A stretch of DNA of 64,000 nucleotides from Scardovia wiggsiae F0424 (GTDB lineage: Bacteria > Actinomycetota > Actinomycetes > Actinomycetales > Bifidobacteriaceae): contig NZ_AKCI01000001.1 in assembly GCF_000269605.1 (NCBI RefSeq), positions 868,001 to 932,000 on the forward strand. The letters are read 5' to 3'. Shown here one piece after another: positions 8,606 through 17,628 of this stretch. The stretch's first letter is position 1; the number at the start of each line of letters is the position of its first letter. Both the position numbers and the translations under genes were made by a program. A model generated the notes under the pieces. It saw only the letters and a list, made by a program, of their open reading frames with translations. It had not been told where the DNA came from and did not search any database.

Positions 8606-9682
8606 TCAGGGCCTGTCCGGGGGATCAATGATATCGGACAGGCCCTTCGCAGTATTATCATCAGCCTGGGATATCGAGACTTCCTGGATGCCCTTAACGC
8701 TTTCGAGAGGGACTTCCGGCACATTTTCAGCAGTCTGCGCAATCCCCTCTTCCGATTCGGATTTAGCCGACTCAACATATTTGCGCGGGACAACATAGAC
8801 GGGCCCTACCGCATGCTGGATAAGCCCCTGGCTTACTGAGCCGAATATCAGGCCTGTAAAACCGCCTCGCCCGCGGGAACCTACCACAACGACATCATTA
8901 TCCTTGCTGGCCTGTGTCAGTGCCTCAATAGCAGAACCTTCCACTACCGATTCAGTAATGTTCAGGTTGGGGTATTTCCTGTGCAGGGGGCGTATGCTGG
9001 ACCGCAGGTCTTCAAGATACGATTCCATAACAGAATTCTGCTCCGAATTGTCGATCCCGCTGGCACCGGTGCCGGTCATACTGGTCAGGTTCGGCACAGC
9101 TGAAAGCACTGTAAGCATAGCCCCCCAGTGATCCGCAAATTCAGCAGCAGTTTCGATAGCCTTAACACCCCACCTGGATTCGTCAGCCCCAACGACAACA
9201 CGCCTGATCCTGTTATTCAGATGCATCACTTTGCCGCTGTCATCAGTGTATGGGATAACTACAACCGGGCAGTACGCAGCAGCGGGAAGGCTTGAACTCG
9301 TAGTGCCCAGCATGCGCTCGGCAAGTCCGCCCTTACCCCTGTTCCCAATAACGATCAGATTATAATTATGCGACAGCTCAACAAAAACGCTTGCCGTATC
9401 ACCCGTGACAATAAGCGTTGTTGCCTGCACACCCTGCTCATCAGCGATCGCCTTAGCCTTAGCGAGGATAGTCTGGGCATCATTATGTGCAGCTTTATCA
9501 TCACCCATTGAAGTATAGGTAACATCAAAAGATACCGCAGCATAGCTCGGCAATGAATATGCACACACGATATGAAGGGTCAGCCCTGCATGATGCGCAT
9601 AATTTGCAGCCCACCATACGGCCTTATAGCTGGCATCGGACCCATCCACCCCTACAAGGATCGCTTTATCATACTTAGCCAT
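8606..9682 (-). CDS. Tandem universal stress protein (two Usp domains)
   Basis: The 358-residue protein contains two Usp domains in tandem. The first (about 1-150) starts AILVGVDGSDASYKAVWWA and has the ATP-binding loop GNRGKGGLAERMLGTTSSSL. The second (about 160-305) has VVVGADESRWGVKAIETA and GSRGRGGFTGLIFGSVSQGL. Both keep the G-2X-G-9X-G(S/T) motif, so ATP binding is likely. A Glu/Ser-rich tail of ~55 residues follows, which is not part of the fold. Tandem Usps are common in actinobacteria and respond to hypoxia or stationary phase. Confidence 0.92.
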   Translation of the reverse strand: MAKYDKAILVGVDGSDASYKAVWWAANYAHHAGLTLHIVCAYSLPSYAAVSFDVTYTSMGDDKAAHNDAQTILAKAKAIADEQGVQATTLIVTGDTASVFVELSHNYNLIVIGNRGKGGLAERMLGTTSSSLPAAAYCPVVVIPYTDDSGKVMHLNNRIRRVVVGADESRWGVKAIETAAEFADHWGAMLTVLSAVPNLTSMTGTGASGIDNSEQNSVMESYLEDLRSSIRPLHRKYPNLNITESVVEGSAIEALTQASKDNDVVVVGSRGRGGFTGLIFGSVSQGLIQHAVGPVYVVPRKYVESAKSESEEGIAQTAENVPEVPLESVKGIQEVSISQADDNTAKGLSDIIDPPDRP

Positions 9683-9784
9683 AATTCCTCCTTTGGAACA
9701 ATTCTGATAAAGGCCATACTTCTATTGTATACTCTTTACCTTATACCTGTATGGGAATTATGCCTTTGCCCCGTACACTGCCTG

Positions 9785-10876
9785 TCAGCTGTGGATGAAC
9801 TGGAAACGCCCTGGATTCTGGAGCGTCCTGGAAGCGATGCGTCCATGGAGTTTTGCACCGCTTTCCGAAATCGTGATCGTCCCATTGGAATTCACAGACT
9901 CAACGATCCCGACATGGCCGTACCGGGAACTGGAACCTTCGTTCCCGCGGGCAAAGACTATAACATCGCCTACCTGGGGGTTATTGTCTACTGAATATCC
10001 CAGAGCCTTAGCCGATGCCGCCCACTGTGCCGCATCCCCGAAATGAGACCCGACCGGCAGGCCCAGCTGATGCCTGCGGATATAAGCCCACCATGTGCAC
10101 TGGGAGAAAGCGTAAGCATTGCCCGAGTCCCCCGTGGGATGGCTGACATGGATCGTAGAGGCAAACGGCGCGCTGGCGCTGTATAAAGTATTCGTTGTAT
10201 AGGTAGCCCATGAATCCGAACCGGAACGTGCAATGCCGGCCAGCTGGTCACGGGTCTGGGGGGTCTGATGCGTCTGTGCAACTTTAGCCTGCTGGTTATC
10301 AATACTGACTTGGTCAGTATCAACATTGAAAGCGTTAGCCTCAAGGCTCCAGTCTGATTCTTTGCTTTCGCTGACGGACTCTTCTTCGCTGTACAGCGAG
10401 GTACGTCCCGAACCGCGGCTTACAGCATTCCCGCTATTCGGATCAGCCTCATATATCTGTGAAGCCAGTGCCCTGTTCTGCAGCCCCTGGCCTGCTGCAG
10501 AAGCGTAAATAGAACCAAGGGTACCTGCAAGGAGTGTTACCGCACTGGCCATCATAAAATGTGCTTTGCGGTTGGATTGCTGTGCCATCCTGCGCATTGC
10601 CTTGCGTGTTGCAGGGGCATTATTAAGCTCCTTTATCAGTGCAGCATTAAGCTGCCTGCTTACCGTCGGCGTAAGGGCAACACTGGTGCTGCGGGAGCTC
10701 CCCGGCAGCAATGAAGGGACTACGGCATGCGCCCCACGGCCTGAACGGCCTTTTTTCTCCGGTATATGCCTGGAGTTTATATTCTGAGCTATATGCCTGC
10801 CTGCGTCACGCTTCACTACACCCTTATTACGTGCAGTTCTGCGCGACGAATGTACTGCGTGTACACCACCTGGCAT
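9785..10876 (-). CDS. CHAP-domain cell wall amidase/endopeptidase
   Basis: The 363-residue protein ends in a CHAP domain (about 240-363) with the nucleophile in AFSQCTWWAYIRR and the histidine in RYGHVGIVESV. CHAP enzymes cut peptidoglycan cross-links or stems. A single hydrophobic segment (about 107-128, MMASAVTLLAGTLGSIYASA) follows an unusually long, strongly basic N-terminal region, so the protein is probably anchored or secreted with the catalytic part outside. The ATG at 10876 has AAGGAG 7 nt upstream and is preferred over an upstream in-frame start. The linker is Ser/Gln-rich. No partner gene is adjacent. Confidence 0.87.
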   Translation of the reverse strand: MPGGVHAVHSSRRTARNKGVVKRDAGRHIAQNINSRHIPEKKGRSGRGAHAVVPSLLPGSSRSTSVALTPTVSRQLNAALIKELNNAPATRKAMRRMAQQSNRKAHFMMASAVTLLAGTLGSIYASAAGQGLQNRALASQIYEADPNSGNAVSRGSGRTSLYSEEESVSESKESDWSLEANAFNVDTDQVSIDNQQAKVAQTHQTPQTRDQLAGIARSGSDSWATYTTNTLYSASAPFASTIHVSHPTGDSGNAYAFSQCTWWAYIRRHQLGLPVGSHFGDAAQWAASAKALGYSVDNNPQVGDVIVFARGNEGSSSRYGHVGIVESVNSNGTITISESGAKLHGRIASRTLQNPGRFQFIHS

Positions 10877-10994
10877 ATATGACTCCTTAGATTTGCTAAG
10901 AATCAAGAGTAACAAATACACCAAACTTTATAGCTTGGAGTTTCTTAAAACTTGCATTAACCTGTCCTAACAGCACCGTCCACATACCGGACGG

Positions 10995-12323
10995 CTAAAC
11001 CGCCGTAGTCGCAAGGATATACGATCCCGGCTCTTCCACTGCACCGCTGACGGTAACTGAAGGCTCGCTTGCCGGTATAAAAACAGCTTCCCCCTGATGC
11101 AGGTCTATACTGTGGCTGTTGCTCCGGCACCGTACTACCCCATCCAATGCCACGATCACACGCGGCCGCCGCCGGGAGGCCACTACATGCTGCGGGCCTA
11201 CAGCCTGGGAAAATTTAGCCTGGGTGCGCCGGAGCCTGTCGCTTACTGTCCACCACCGGCCCGTCGCACCCGATTTAGGATCAACATGCCCATACGCCAC
11301 CATAAATTCATCCAGAGGCGGCCTGTACGTCACGATATCTGCCTGGAAAACAAGCTTCAGAAGGCCTGAAGCGGGGTCTATCGGAGGGGACGGGATACAG
11401 TTGAGGTTCTCCATAAAACCGCTGATATCCTTATGCTTAGGCGTCATCCCCGCACGGAGAACATTATCCGAATTTGTCATGATTTCAGCGCCTGTGCCGC
11501 GCAGATATACATGTACTGTACCGGCAGGTATAAAAACTGATCCGCCCTGCTCAAGCTCAACAGGGTTCATCATCGCGATACACAGTGTACTGGGATCATC
11601 AGGGAAAGACTGCGCTGCATCCTGCGCATGGCGGAGGGCACTGAGCACAGCAGAGCTGGGAGGCTGGCTTCGGTCTCCCTCACTGCCCTCACGGCTGAGA
11701 GCTTCTGAAATGGCAGCAGTAATGCCCGCACTCATAGTGGAAGCTGATGATACAGCCAGCCGGAATGCGGAATAGATCCTCTCCTGCCTGCTGCCGGCGC
11801 TTTCATCAGATAAAAGCGCGGCCATACTGCGGGCAAGAGGATGCCCGATAGCGCCGAGTGCTCTGATCTGCTGACGGATGGGCATAAAACCTACCGATGC
11901 ACTGAAGGGTTCCAAAGCAACAACCATCTCATGTTTGGCAACAGCATCTTTGAAGGATCTGCGCGGATCGCTGATATCGATATGACTGCTGTTCTCTTTT
12001 TTGAACCCTTCCTGCGCATTCTCCTGCGAAGGGTGGACCTGCAGCGACAGGGGCTTACGCGCAGAAATCACCTTGAACAGGAACGGGAGTTCATCGCCCC
12101 ACCGGTCCGCTATAGTACGGCTGATCATGAATTCCGGCGCGCGCCTGATAGCAGTTGCTGCATCAATAGTATCACCGTCACTGCTGAGCATGGAAGGGAA
12201 CTGGGGATGCCCGCTGAACCACAGCTCAGCGAGAGGCCCCTCATCATCAACGCCAAAAAGCGACTGCAGGCGCATATCAGATCCCCACGCATAATTACGA
12301 TGGACAGGAAATATGCGGTACAT
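10995..12323 (-). CDS. manA: Mannose-6-phosphate isomerase, class I
   Basis: It interconverts mannose-6-P and fructose-6-P with a zinc ion. The 442-residue protein begins VHRNYAWGSDMRLQSLFG, with LAELWFSGHPQFPS, the zinc-binding LSLQVHPSQENAQEGF, a later ligand in FIPAGTVHVYLRGTG, and EIMTNSDNVLRAGMTPKHKD near the active site. These are hallmarks of type I PMI. It is transcribed alone. The product feeds glycolysis or GDP-mannose and envelope glycan synthesis. Confidence 0.92.
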   Translation of the reverse strand: MYRIFPVHRNYAWGSDMRLQSLFGVDDEGPLAELWFSGHPQFPSMLSSDGDTIDAATAIRRAPEFMISRTIADRWGDELPFLFKVISARKPLSLQVHPSQENAQEGFKKENSSHIDISDPRRSFKDAVAKHEMVVALEPFSASVGFMPIRQQIRALGAIGHPLARSMAALLSDESAGSRQERIYSAFRLAVSSASTMSAGITAAISEALSREGSEGDRSQPPSSAVLSALRHAQDAAQSFPDDPSTLCIAMMNPVELEQGGSVFIPAGTVHVYLRGTGAEIMTNSDNVLRAGMTPKHKDISGFMENLNCIPSPPIDPASGLLKLVFQADIVTYRPPLDEFMVAYGHVDPKSGATGRWWTVSDRLRRTQAKFSQAVGPQHVVASRRRPRVIVALDGVVRCRSNSHSIDLHQGEAVFIPASEPSVTVSGAVEEPGSYILATTAV

Positions 12324-12449
12324 GCGCCACCCCGATCTGCTGCTGTGATCCAGCCCGAATATGTGTATATATGCGATCTGCGTATATGGCTATTATCATA
12401 ACAACAATGCCTGCCTATCGCCGTACATAGCCCGAGTAAGATAGGAAGT

Positions 12450-12716
12450 GTGAAGATTGCCCCGATTTATGACCCGGAAGTGCGCAAACCCGCGCCTCAT
12501 GCTGAGCAGGTTGATCTCCGTATACTTTTTGCGGCCGGAACTGTTTTATGGACTATTGCTGCAGTTGTTTATACTGTCCTGCTTATTGCAGGCTTCCATG
12601 TACGGCAGCCGCTGTTCGTATGCCTATGCGGCATCGGTATCGGCATCGCACTGCTGCTCTGGGAACTCGCCAACCGCAGGAATTACCGGCTTCTCGCTTT
12701 CCTCCCCCAGAGCTGA
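12450..12716 (+). CDS. DUF2530 small membrane protein
   Basis: The 88-residue protein has a polar N terminus, two hydrophobic segments (LFAAGTVLWTIAAVVYTVLL; LFVCLCGIGIGIALLLWEL) and a short basic tail. Layout and the LxxxGTVLWxxAxVV pattern match DUF2530, a small actinobacterial membrane family of unknown function. The start is a GTG; the purine-rich AGGAAG lies too close (1 nt) to act normally, so initiation may be leaderless. It is divergent from manA. Confidence 0.75.
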   Translation: MKIAPIYDPEVRKPAPHAEQVDLRILFAAGTVLWTIAAVVYTVLLIAGFHVRQPLFVCLCGIGIGIALLLWELANRRNYRLLAFLPQS

Positions 12717-12854
12717 AACCCGGGACCGGCAGACGGGATACCCGTACGCCCGCATTTATGATTTATGCCTGTCCAGATTATTCCTGTATCTGTTAGCTGA
12801 ACATTAATTAATGGATAATGCAAACATAAATAATGTTACAGATAAAGCATAAAC

Positions 12855-12888
12855 AAAAAGGCCCGTGCTGCAGCCGGCCGGGCCTTTT
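12855..12888. terminator. Bidirectional terminator
   Basis: The inverted repeat AAAAGGCCCG / CGGGCCTTTT has A- and T-runs at its ends and lies between the convergent DUF2530 and gpmA genes, so it can serve both strands. Confidence 0.85.
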
Positions 12889-13000
12889 ACTATTGCTGTA
12901 CCAATACCGTCAGGCTAACATATATCCCTGTAAAACACTGTAAATACCGTTCCAGGAATTCTCAAGGCCGGGGGCATCGCTGTCCTGGCTGCAAAACAGC

Positions 13001-13741
13001 TTATTTCTGCCCCTGTGCGGCAACTGCAGCAGCACCGGCAGCAGCAGCCTCAGGATCCAGATATTCACCGCGCGGCTTTATCGGCTTGAAGTTTTCGTCC
13101 AGTTCATACAGCAGCGGGATAGCTGTAGGGATGTTCACTTTGGATATCTCCTCTTCGCTCAGGTTGTCAAGCATTTTGACAATAGCGCGCAGGGAGTTGC
13201 CGTGGGCTGCGATAAGGACGGTCTTCCCTGATGTGAGCTCAGGGATGATATCGCTTTCCCAGTACGGGGTCACACGTGCAACAACGTTTGCCAGCGCCTC
13301 AGCCTCAGGCACTTCACTAGCACTGTACCGCGGATCATGGTTCTGGGAATACCGGTCGTCAGGATCGATATCAGGAGGCGGGGTACCGTAAGAGCGGCGC
13401 CAGATCATGAATTTCTCATCGCCGAACTCTTCACGGATCTCAGTCTTATTCTTGCCCTGCAGCGCACCATAGTGGCGCTCATTCAGACGCCAGCTGCGCT
13501 TTACAGGGATCCACAGGCGGTCAGCCTCATCAAGCGCATAATTTGCCGTGTTGATGGCGCGGCGGAGCAGAGAGGTGAAAACAATATCCGGCAGGACATT
13601 CTTCTCCTTAAGGAGCTGCCCGCCGCGCTTTGCCTCTTCAACGCCCTGCCCAGTCAGGGGGACGTCCACCCAGCCGGTGAACTGGTTCGTTTTATTCCAG
13701 GCGCTCTGACCATGTCGGAGCAATACTAATTTGTATGTCAT
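13001..13741 (-). CDS. gpmA: 2,3-bisphosphoglycerate-dependent phosphoglycerate mutase
   Basis: It interconverts 3- and 2-phosphoglycerate in glycolysis. The 246-residue protein has [18 protein letters not shown] with the phosphohistidine, [28 protein letters not shown] with the catalytic glutamate, and [12 protein letters not shown] with the second histidine. The length is typical of dPGM. An Ala-rich tail ends the protein. It lies downstream of the menA gene on the same strand, 41 nt away. Confidence 0.95.
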   Translation of the reverse strand: MTYKLVLLRHGQSAWNKTNQFTGWVDVPLTGQGVEEAKRGGQLLKEKNVLPDIVFTSLLRRAINTANYALDEADRLWIPVKRSWRLNERHYGALQGKNKTEIREEFGDEKFMIWRRSYGTPPPDIDPDDRYSQNHDPRYSASEVPEAEALANVVARVTPYWESDIIPELTSGKTVLIAAHGNSLRAIVKMLDNLSEEEISKVNIPTAIPLLYELDENFKPIKPRGEYLDPEAAAAGAAAVAAQGQK

Positions 13742-13782
13742 ATCTCAGATACTACTGAGTGATACAGACGAGGGCAAGGCAT

Positions 13783-14937
13783 TCAGAATACAGCAATAAA
13801 GCCTTCAGCAACCATAACGGCGACGTAGCTGTACGCCAGGGCGATGCATACACAGAAAGCCGGATAATATTTGCAGGCATAGGCAAAAATAATGATAAAA
13901 ACCGCAAATACCAGCTGCAGCACACCGATGGCTGCGACCGCCGCTGCAACAAGAGGATACATTGCGCAGCTCATACCAGCGACGTATATAACAGTGCGCG
14001 ACTGTATGCACTGGCAGACGGCCACTGCGGCAATAAGGGCAGCAAGGCTCCAGCCCCGCGAGGCTGTTGCAGAGAACGTGAGCTTTCCATGAACGCGGTC
14101 AGACTCAGCATCACGCATATTATTGAGCAGCATCAGGATGAGGGCCAGCGCTCCCGACCCTACCGGGGCAGCCAGGCTCCGGGCTCCGGAATATCTGATA
14201 TAGCCACCCATATATACGCCTAAAAGGGCCCACTCAGTACCAAAAACGGCAACAGGGCCAAAAATGGTAAAGGCTGCAGCTTCGCCGAGCCCTCTGTATC
14301 CGTAAGGCTTCTTACCGCCTGAATAAAACCATGCTGCTGCAGCGCATAAGAGCCCCACAGCAGGCAGCGCCCATAACCTGGTAATACCAGCTGCCGCTAT
14401 ACCTGCCGCAACTGCAACAGCCGTGCATATCACGCCTGCCTTGAGGACCTTCCGGGGCGGGACACCCGACGCCACGAGCCTCTGCGGCGCATTAAAACCG
14501 GGGCCGGACGCCGCCTTTATCCGGCCGGCACCCGATTCCGGCCGCTTAGCATCTTCATCCGAACGCCCTGCATCGACCCCTTTCACTCCATCCGCATAAT
14601 CATTGAAATAGTTTGCGGCAATCTGCATTGAAACAGCGACAGTCAGGCATAATACTGCAACTGCTGCAAAACGCAGGATAGCTGCGCTGTCGTTCGTCCG
14701 GGAAACCGAGGTGTATACAGCCCCTTTCCTGCTGGCATGCCCCCGCAGTACGAAAAGCCCATATCCACGCGCAAAAAGGTATGATGGGACAGCTGCCGAG
14801 AGTACTGATACCACACTTATGACAAGGGTCAGAGGGCGGGCACCCTTTATCCACATACGCACACAGCCCCAGGCTGAGCCTGCGGCGCATCCTTGGCCTA
14901 TGCGGTCCGTACCCGGGGCGGCCTGACGCTCAGGCAT
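13783..14937 (-). CDS. menA: UbiA-family prenyltransferase, MenA-like
   Basis: The protein (384 residues from the ATG at 14937) has about eight membrane segments. The prenyl-diphosphate/Mg-binding motif reads AANYFNDYADGVKGVD, the NDxxDxxxGxD form of MenA-type 1,4-dihydroxy-2-naphthoate prenyltransferases, and the second Asp-rich motif reads LLNNMRDAESDRVHGK. The first start overlaps the lysS stop by 8 nt (ATGCCTGA), suggesting coupling; alternatively MWIKGARPLTLV at 14856 gives the usual MenA N terminus. No other men gene is in the window, so the acceptor is inferred from the family. Confidence 0.8.
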   Translation of the reverse strand: MPERQAAPGTDRIGQGCAAGSAWGCVRMWIKGARPLTLVISVVSVLSAAVPSYLFARGYGLFVLRGHASRKGAVYTSVSRTNDSAAILRFAAVAVLCLTVAVSMQIAANYFNDYADGVKGVDAGRSDEDAKRPESGAGRIKAASGPGFNAPQRLVASGVPPRKVLKAGVICTAVAVAAGIAAAGITRLWALPAVGLLCAAAAWFYSGGKKPYGYRGLGEAAAFTIFGPVAVFGTEWALLGVYMGGYIRYSGARSLAAPVGSGALALILMLLNNMRDAESDRVHGKLTFSATASRGWSLAALIAAVAVCQCIQSRTVIYVAGMSCAMYPLVAAAVAAIGVLQLVFAVFIIIFAYACKYYPAFCVCIALAYSYVAVMVAEGFIAVF

Positions 14938-16720
14938 TAAGAGGCTTTACCAGCGGGAAGGTAATAGTCTCGCGTATGGTTGCACCGGTAAGGGCAATCA
15001 GCAGGCGGTCGATCCCCATCCCCATGCCGCCGGCAGGAGGCATACCTACACCAAGCGCCTCGAGGAAATCCTCATCAATATCCATCGCCTCGGCATCACC
15101 GGCAAGCGCCATTCTGGCCTGGTCAACAAAACGCTGGCGCTGGACAACAGGGTCATTGAGCTCCGAATACGCTGTAGCCAGTTCAAAACCGCGCACATAG
15201 AGATCCCACTTCTCCACCTGCCCCGCTATGGAACGGTGCGATTTCGTCAATGGGCTAGTTTCTACCGGAAAATCACGGACGAATGTCGGTTCCCATAAGG
15301 TATGGGGATCTTCCGTATAAAAATGCTCCCACAGATGCTCAACAAGCTTGCCATGGTTTTCCACTTCTTCACGCTCAACGCCAAGCTTATCTGCAATCTG
15401 GCCCAGGTGCTCCACAGACGTCTCAGGTGTGATCTCCTCGCCAAGCTTTTCTGACAGGGAGCCGTACATTGTGATGGATCTCCACTCACTGCCCACACTG
15501 TACTGCGTACCGTCCGCAAGCGTGAGTTCCGTGCTGCCAAAAGCATCAAGCGCCGCCTGCTGCACAAGCGACTGGGTGAGTTCGGCCATAGTATCGTAAG
15601 TGCCGTATGCCTCATAAGCCTCAACCATAGTAAATTCAGGGGCATGCGTGCCGTCTGCGCCTTCGTTGCGGAAATCGCGGTTGATCTCAAAGACTTTGCC
15701 GATCCCGCCCACAAGCAGGCGCTTAAGGAAAAGCTCCGGCGCAATGCGCATAAAAAGGTCAATATTAAAAGCATTCATATGGGTCTCGAACGGGCGCGCA
15801 GTAGCACCGCCATGATTTGTCTGAAGCATTGGCGTTTCAGCCTCGACGTAACCTCGCCCGTCAAAATTACGGCGAAGGGAAGAAACGACTTTGGCCCTGT
15901 TACGAACCATATCACGCATTTTGCTGTCTGCGATCATTCCCAGATAAGGCTTGCGGGTGCGCTGCTCTTCGCTCAGCCCCTTATGGAGTGCCGGAAGCGG
16001 CCGGAGCGCCTTTGCCGCAATCTTCCACGAATCCACCATAACGGACAGTTCACCGGTATTCGATACGGCCACGGAGCCGTGAAGGTACAGATGGTCGCCC
16101 AGATCTACCAGCTGCTTGTACTGTTTCAGCGACTCTTCGCCTACCGCACGCTTGGAAATCATACCCTGGATATGCGAGCCGTCCCCTGACTCCAGCTGTA
16201 CGAAACACAGCCCTCCGCTGTTGCGCATAAACATCACGCGCCCAGCGATACCGACGATGTCATCTGTCTGTACACCTTTTTCAAGCGTGAGCCCCCCGTC
16301 ATCCCCAGTATATTTATTACGGATATCATCAATAGTCGTTGTAATATCAAGCCTTACCGGATATGGATCGATACCTTCCTTGAGCATCAGTGCGCGTTTT
16401 GCCACGCGCATCTGCACCTGCTCAGGATGGGCAGAAGGTCCGAATTTCCTGTTAGAAATGTCAACCGCATCATCCAGTGCAGCGCCGCTATTGATACGGC
16501 CTGAAATCGCTTCATCCTGCTCCTGCAGCATCTGCGCATGCCTGATCGTTTCCATGGCGCGGATACCCTGATCCATACTGTCCCCGGTATCCTGAATATC
16601 TGCATTATCCCCGGTGTTACGCATCTCTTCAGCCGCCGCTTCCTTCCAAGCCATATCCCTGTCCATATCTGTCCGTGAAATCCTGTCAATACTTTTTCCC
16701 GGTTCCGCACATATAGTCAT
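14930..16720 (-). CDS. lysS: Lysyl-tRNA synthetase, class II
   Basis: It charges tRNA-Lys. The 596-residue protein has an OB-fold anticodon-binding domain (IVGIAGRVMFMRNSGGLCFV), motif 2 VFEINRDFRNEGADGTHAPE, and motif 3 GGMGMGIDRLLIALTGA. Typical bacterial LysRS is ~500 residues; here ~85 extra N-terminal residues are acidic and Gln/Asp-rich. An internal start (for example MDRDMAW) is possible, and no clear Shine-Dalgarno decides. A perfect 12-bp palindrome (AGAGCCGGCTCT, 16728-16739) sits just upstream of the ATG. The gene is divergent from the YhbY-like gene. Confidence 0.93.
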   Translation of the reverse strand: MTICAEPGKSIDRISRTDMDRDMAWKEAAAEEMRNTGDNADIQDTGDSMDQGIRAMETIRHAQMLQEQDEAISGRINSGAALDDAVDISNRKFGPSAHPEQVQMRVAKRALMLKEGIDPYPVRLDITTTIDDIRNKYTGDDGGLTLEKGVQTDDIVGIAGRVMFMRNSGGLCFVQLESGDGSHIQGMISKRAVGEESLKQYKQLVDLGDHLYLHGSVAVSNTGELSVMVDSWKIAAKALRPLPALHKGLSEEQRTRKPYLGMIADSKMRDMVRNRAKVVSSLRRNFDGRGYVEAETPMLQTNHGGATARPFETHMNAFNIDLFMRIAPELFLKRLLVGGIGKVFEINRDFRNEGADGTHAPEFTMVEAYEAYGTYDTMAELTQSLVQQAALDAFGSTELTLADGTQYSVGSEWRSITMYGSLSEKLGEEITPETSVEHLGQIADKLGVEREEVENHGKLVEHLWEHFYTEDPHTLWEPTFVRDFPVETSPLTKSHRSIAGQVEKWDLYVRGFELATAYSELNDPVVQRQRFVDQARMALAGDAEAMDIDEDFLEALGVGMPPAGGMGMGIDRLLIALTGATIRETITFPLVKPLNA

Positions 16721-16915
16721 ATATCACAGAGCCGGCTCTACCGTCATAGTGTACACATGTGCTGCTACCAGAGTGCATCCGGATTTTCCTGGCTGTGCGA
16801 TACAGTATCCCCGGCAGGCTTTCGACTGCCGCAGCTACCATACACTAGTAAAATAAAGAAGCATATACTGCCCGCTGACATACACATACATTTATATATT
16901 GTGAGGACACATAAG

Positions 16916-17281
16916 ATGGCATTTACTGAAAGAGCCGGTACCGCACCATCCGGCGCACATTCCGCAGCACCGCAGCTGGCCGTCCTGACAAAGGCACAGC
17001 TCAAAAAGCTCAGAAGCCTCTCCCACCGGATAAAGCCTTTGCTGATCATAGGCAAGAACAATATTACTGACGCTGTCCTCAGGCAGGCAGACAGTACTAT
17101 TGAACAGCGCGAACTCATCAAATGCCAGGTGCTCGGCGAATCTGAGGTTACCGCTGAAGAAGCGGCCTCTGACCTGGCAGAAAAGCTCGGTGCGGCTGTG
17201 GTCACTGTGATTGGGAACCGCGCAGTCCTGTTCCGGCGCTCACATCGTGACGATATCGAACATATCCGGCTGGATGGCTAG
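16916..17281 (+). CDS. YhbY-like CRM-domain RNA-binding protein
   Basis: The 121-residue protein consists of a ~20-residue Ala/Ser-rich leader and a CRM (CRS1-YhbY) domain: KAQLKKLRSLSHRIKPLLII, GKNNITDAVLRQAD, then TIEQRELIKCQVLG and GNRAVLFRRS. YhbY proteins associate with the pre-50S ribosomal subunit. The usual GxxG loop (GKNGLT) is GKNNIT here, a small departure. GAGGA lies 8 nt before the ATG at 16916 and decides the start over a longer frame. Confidence 0.85.
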   Translation: MAFTERAGTAPSGAHSAAPQLAVLTKAQLKKLRSLSHRIKPLLIIGKNNITDAVLRQADSTIEQRELIKCQVLGESEVTAEEAASDLAEKLGAAVVTVIGNRAVLFRRSHRDDIEHIRLDG

Positions 17282-17499
17282 GCCCTGCCTTCTTTTACCC
17301 TTTTTTACCCGGATACCGATATTGGTTATAAATACGATACAGCTTATACGTATAGGTTACGTGCAGATTAAAAAAACCTGCCTTTAGTGCTCAGACTTAA
17401 GGCTTGTATGGACTGAGGCAGTCGGGCACGAAACACGTCCATACTCCTAAGCCTCCCTGTTTATTCCACTGCTGCGTGTAGTATGTCTTTTTGTGATTA

Positions 17500-17576
<77 letters not shown>

Positions 17577-17590
17577 ATTGCATAGCACTC

Positions 17591-17628
17591 AAACCCACGT
17601 CATGGTCGTCCCATGACGTGGGTTTTTA
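17591..17628 (+). terminator. Terminator after tRNA-Pro
   Basis: The 14-bp perfect stem AACCCACGTCATGG / CCATGACGTGGGTT is followed by TTT. The IS element end abuts its T-run. Confidence 0.85.
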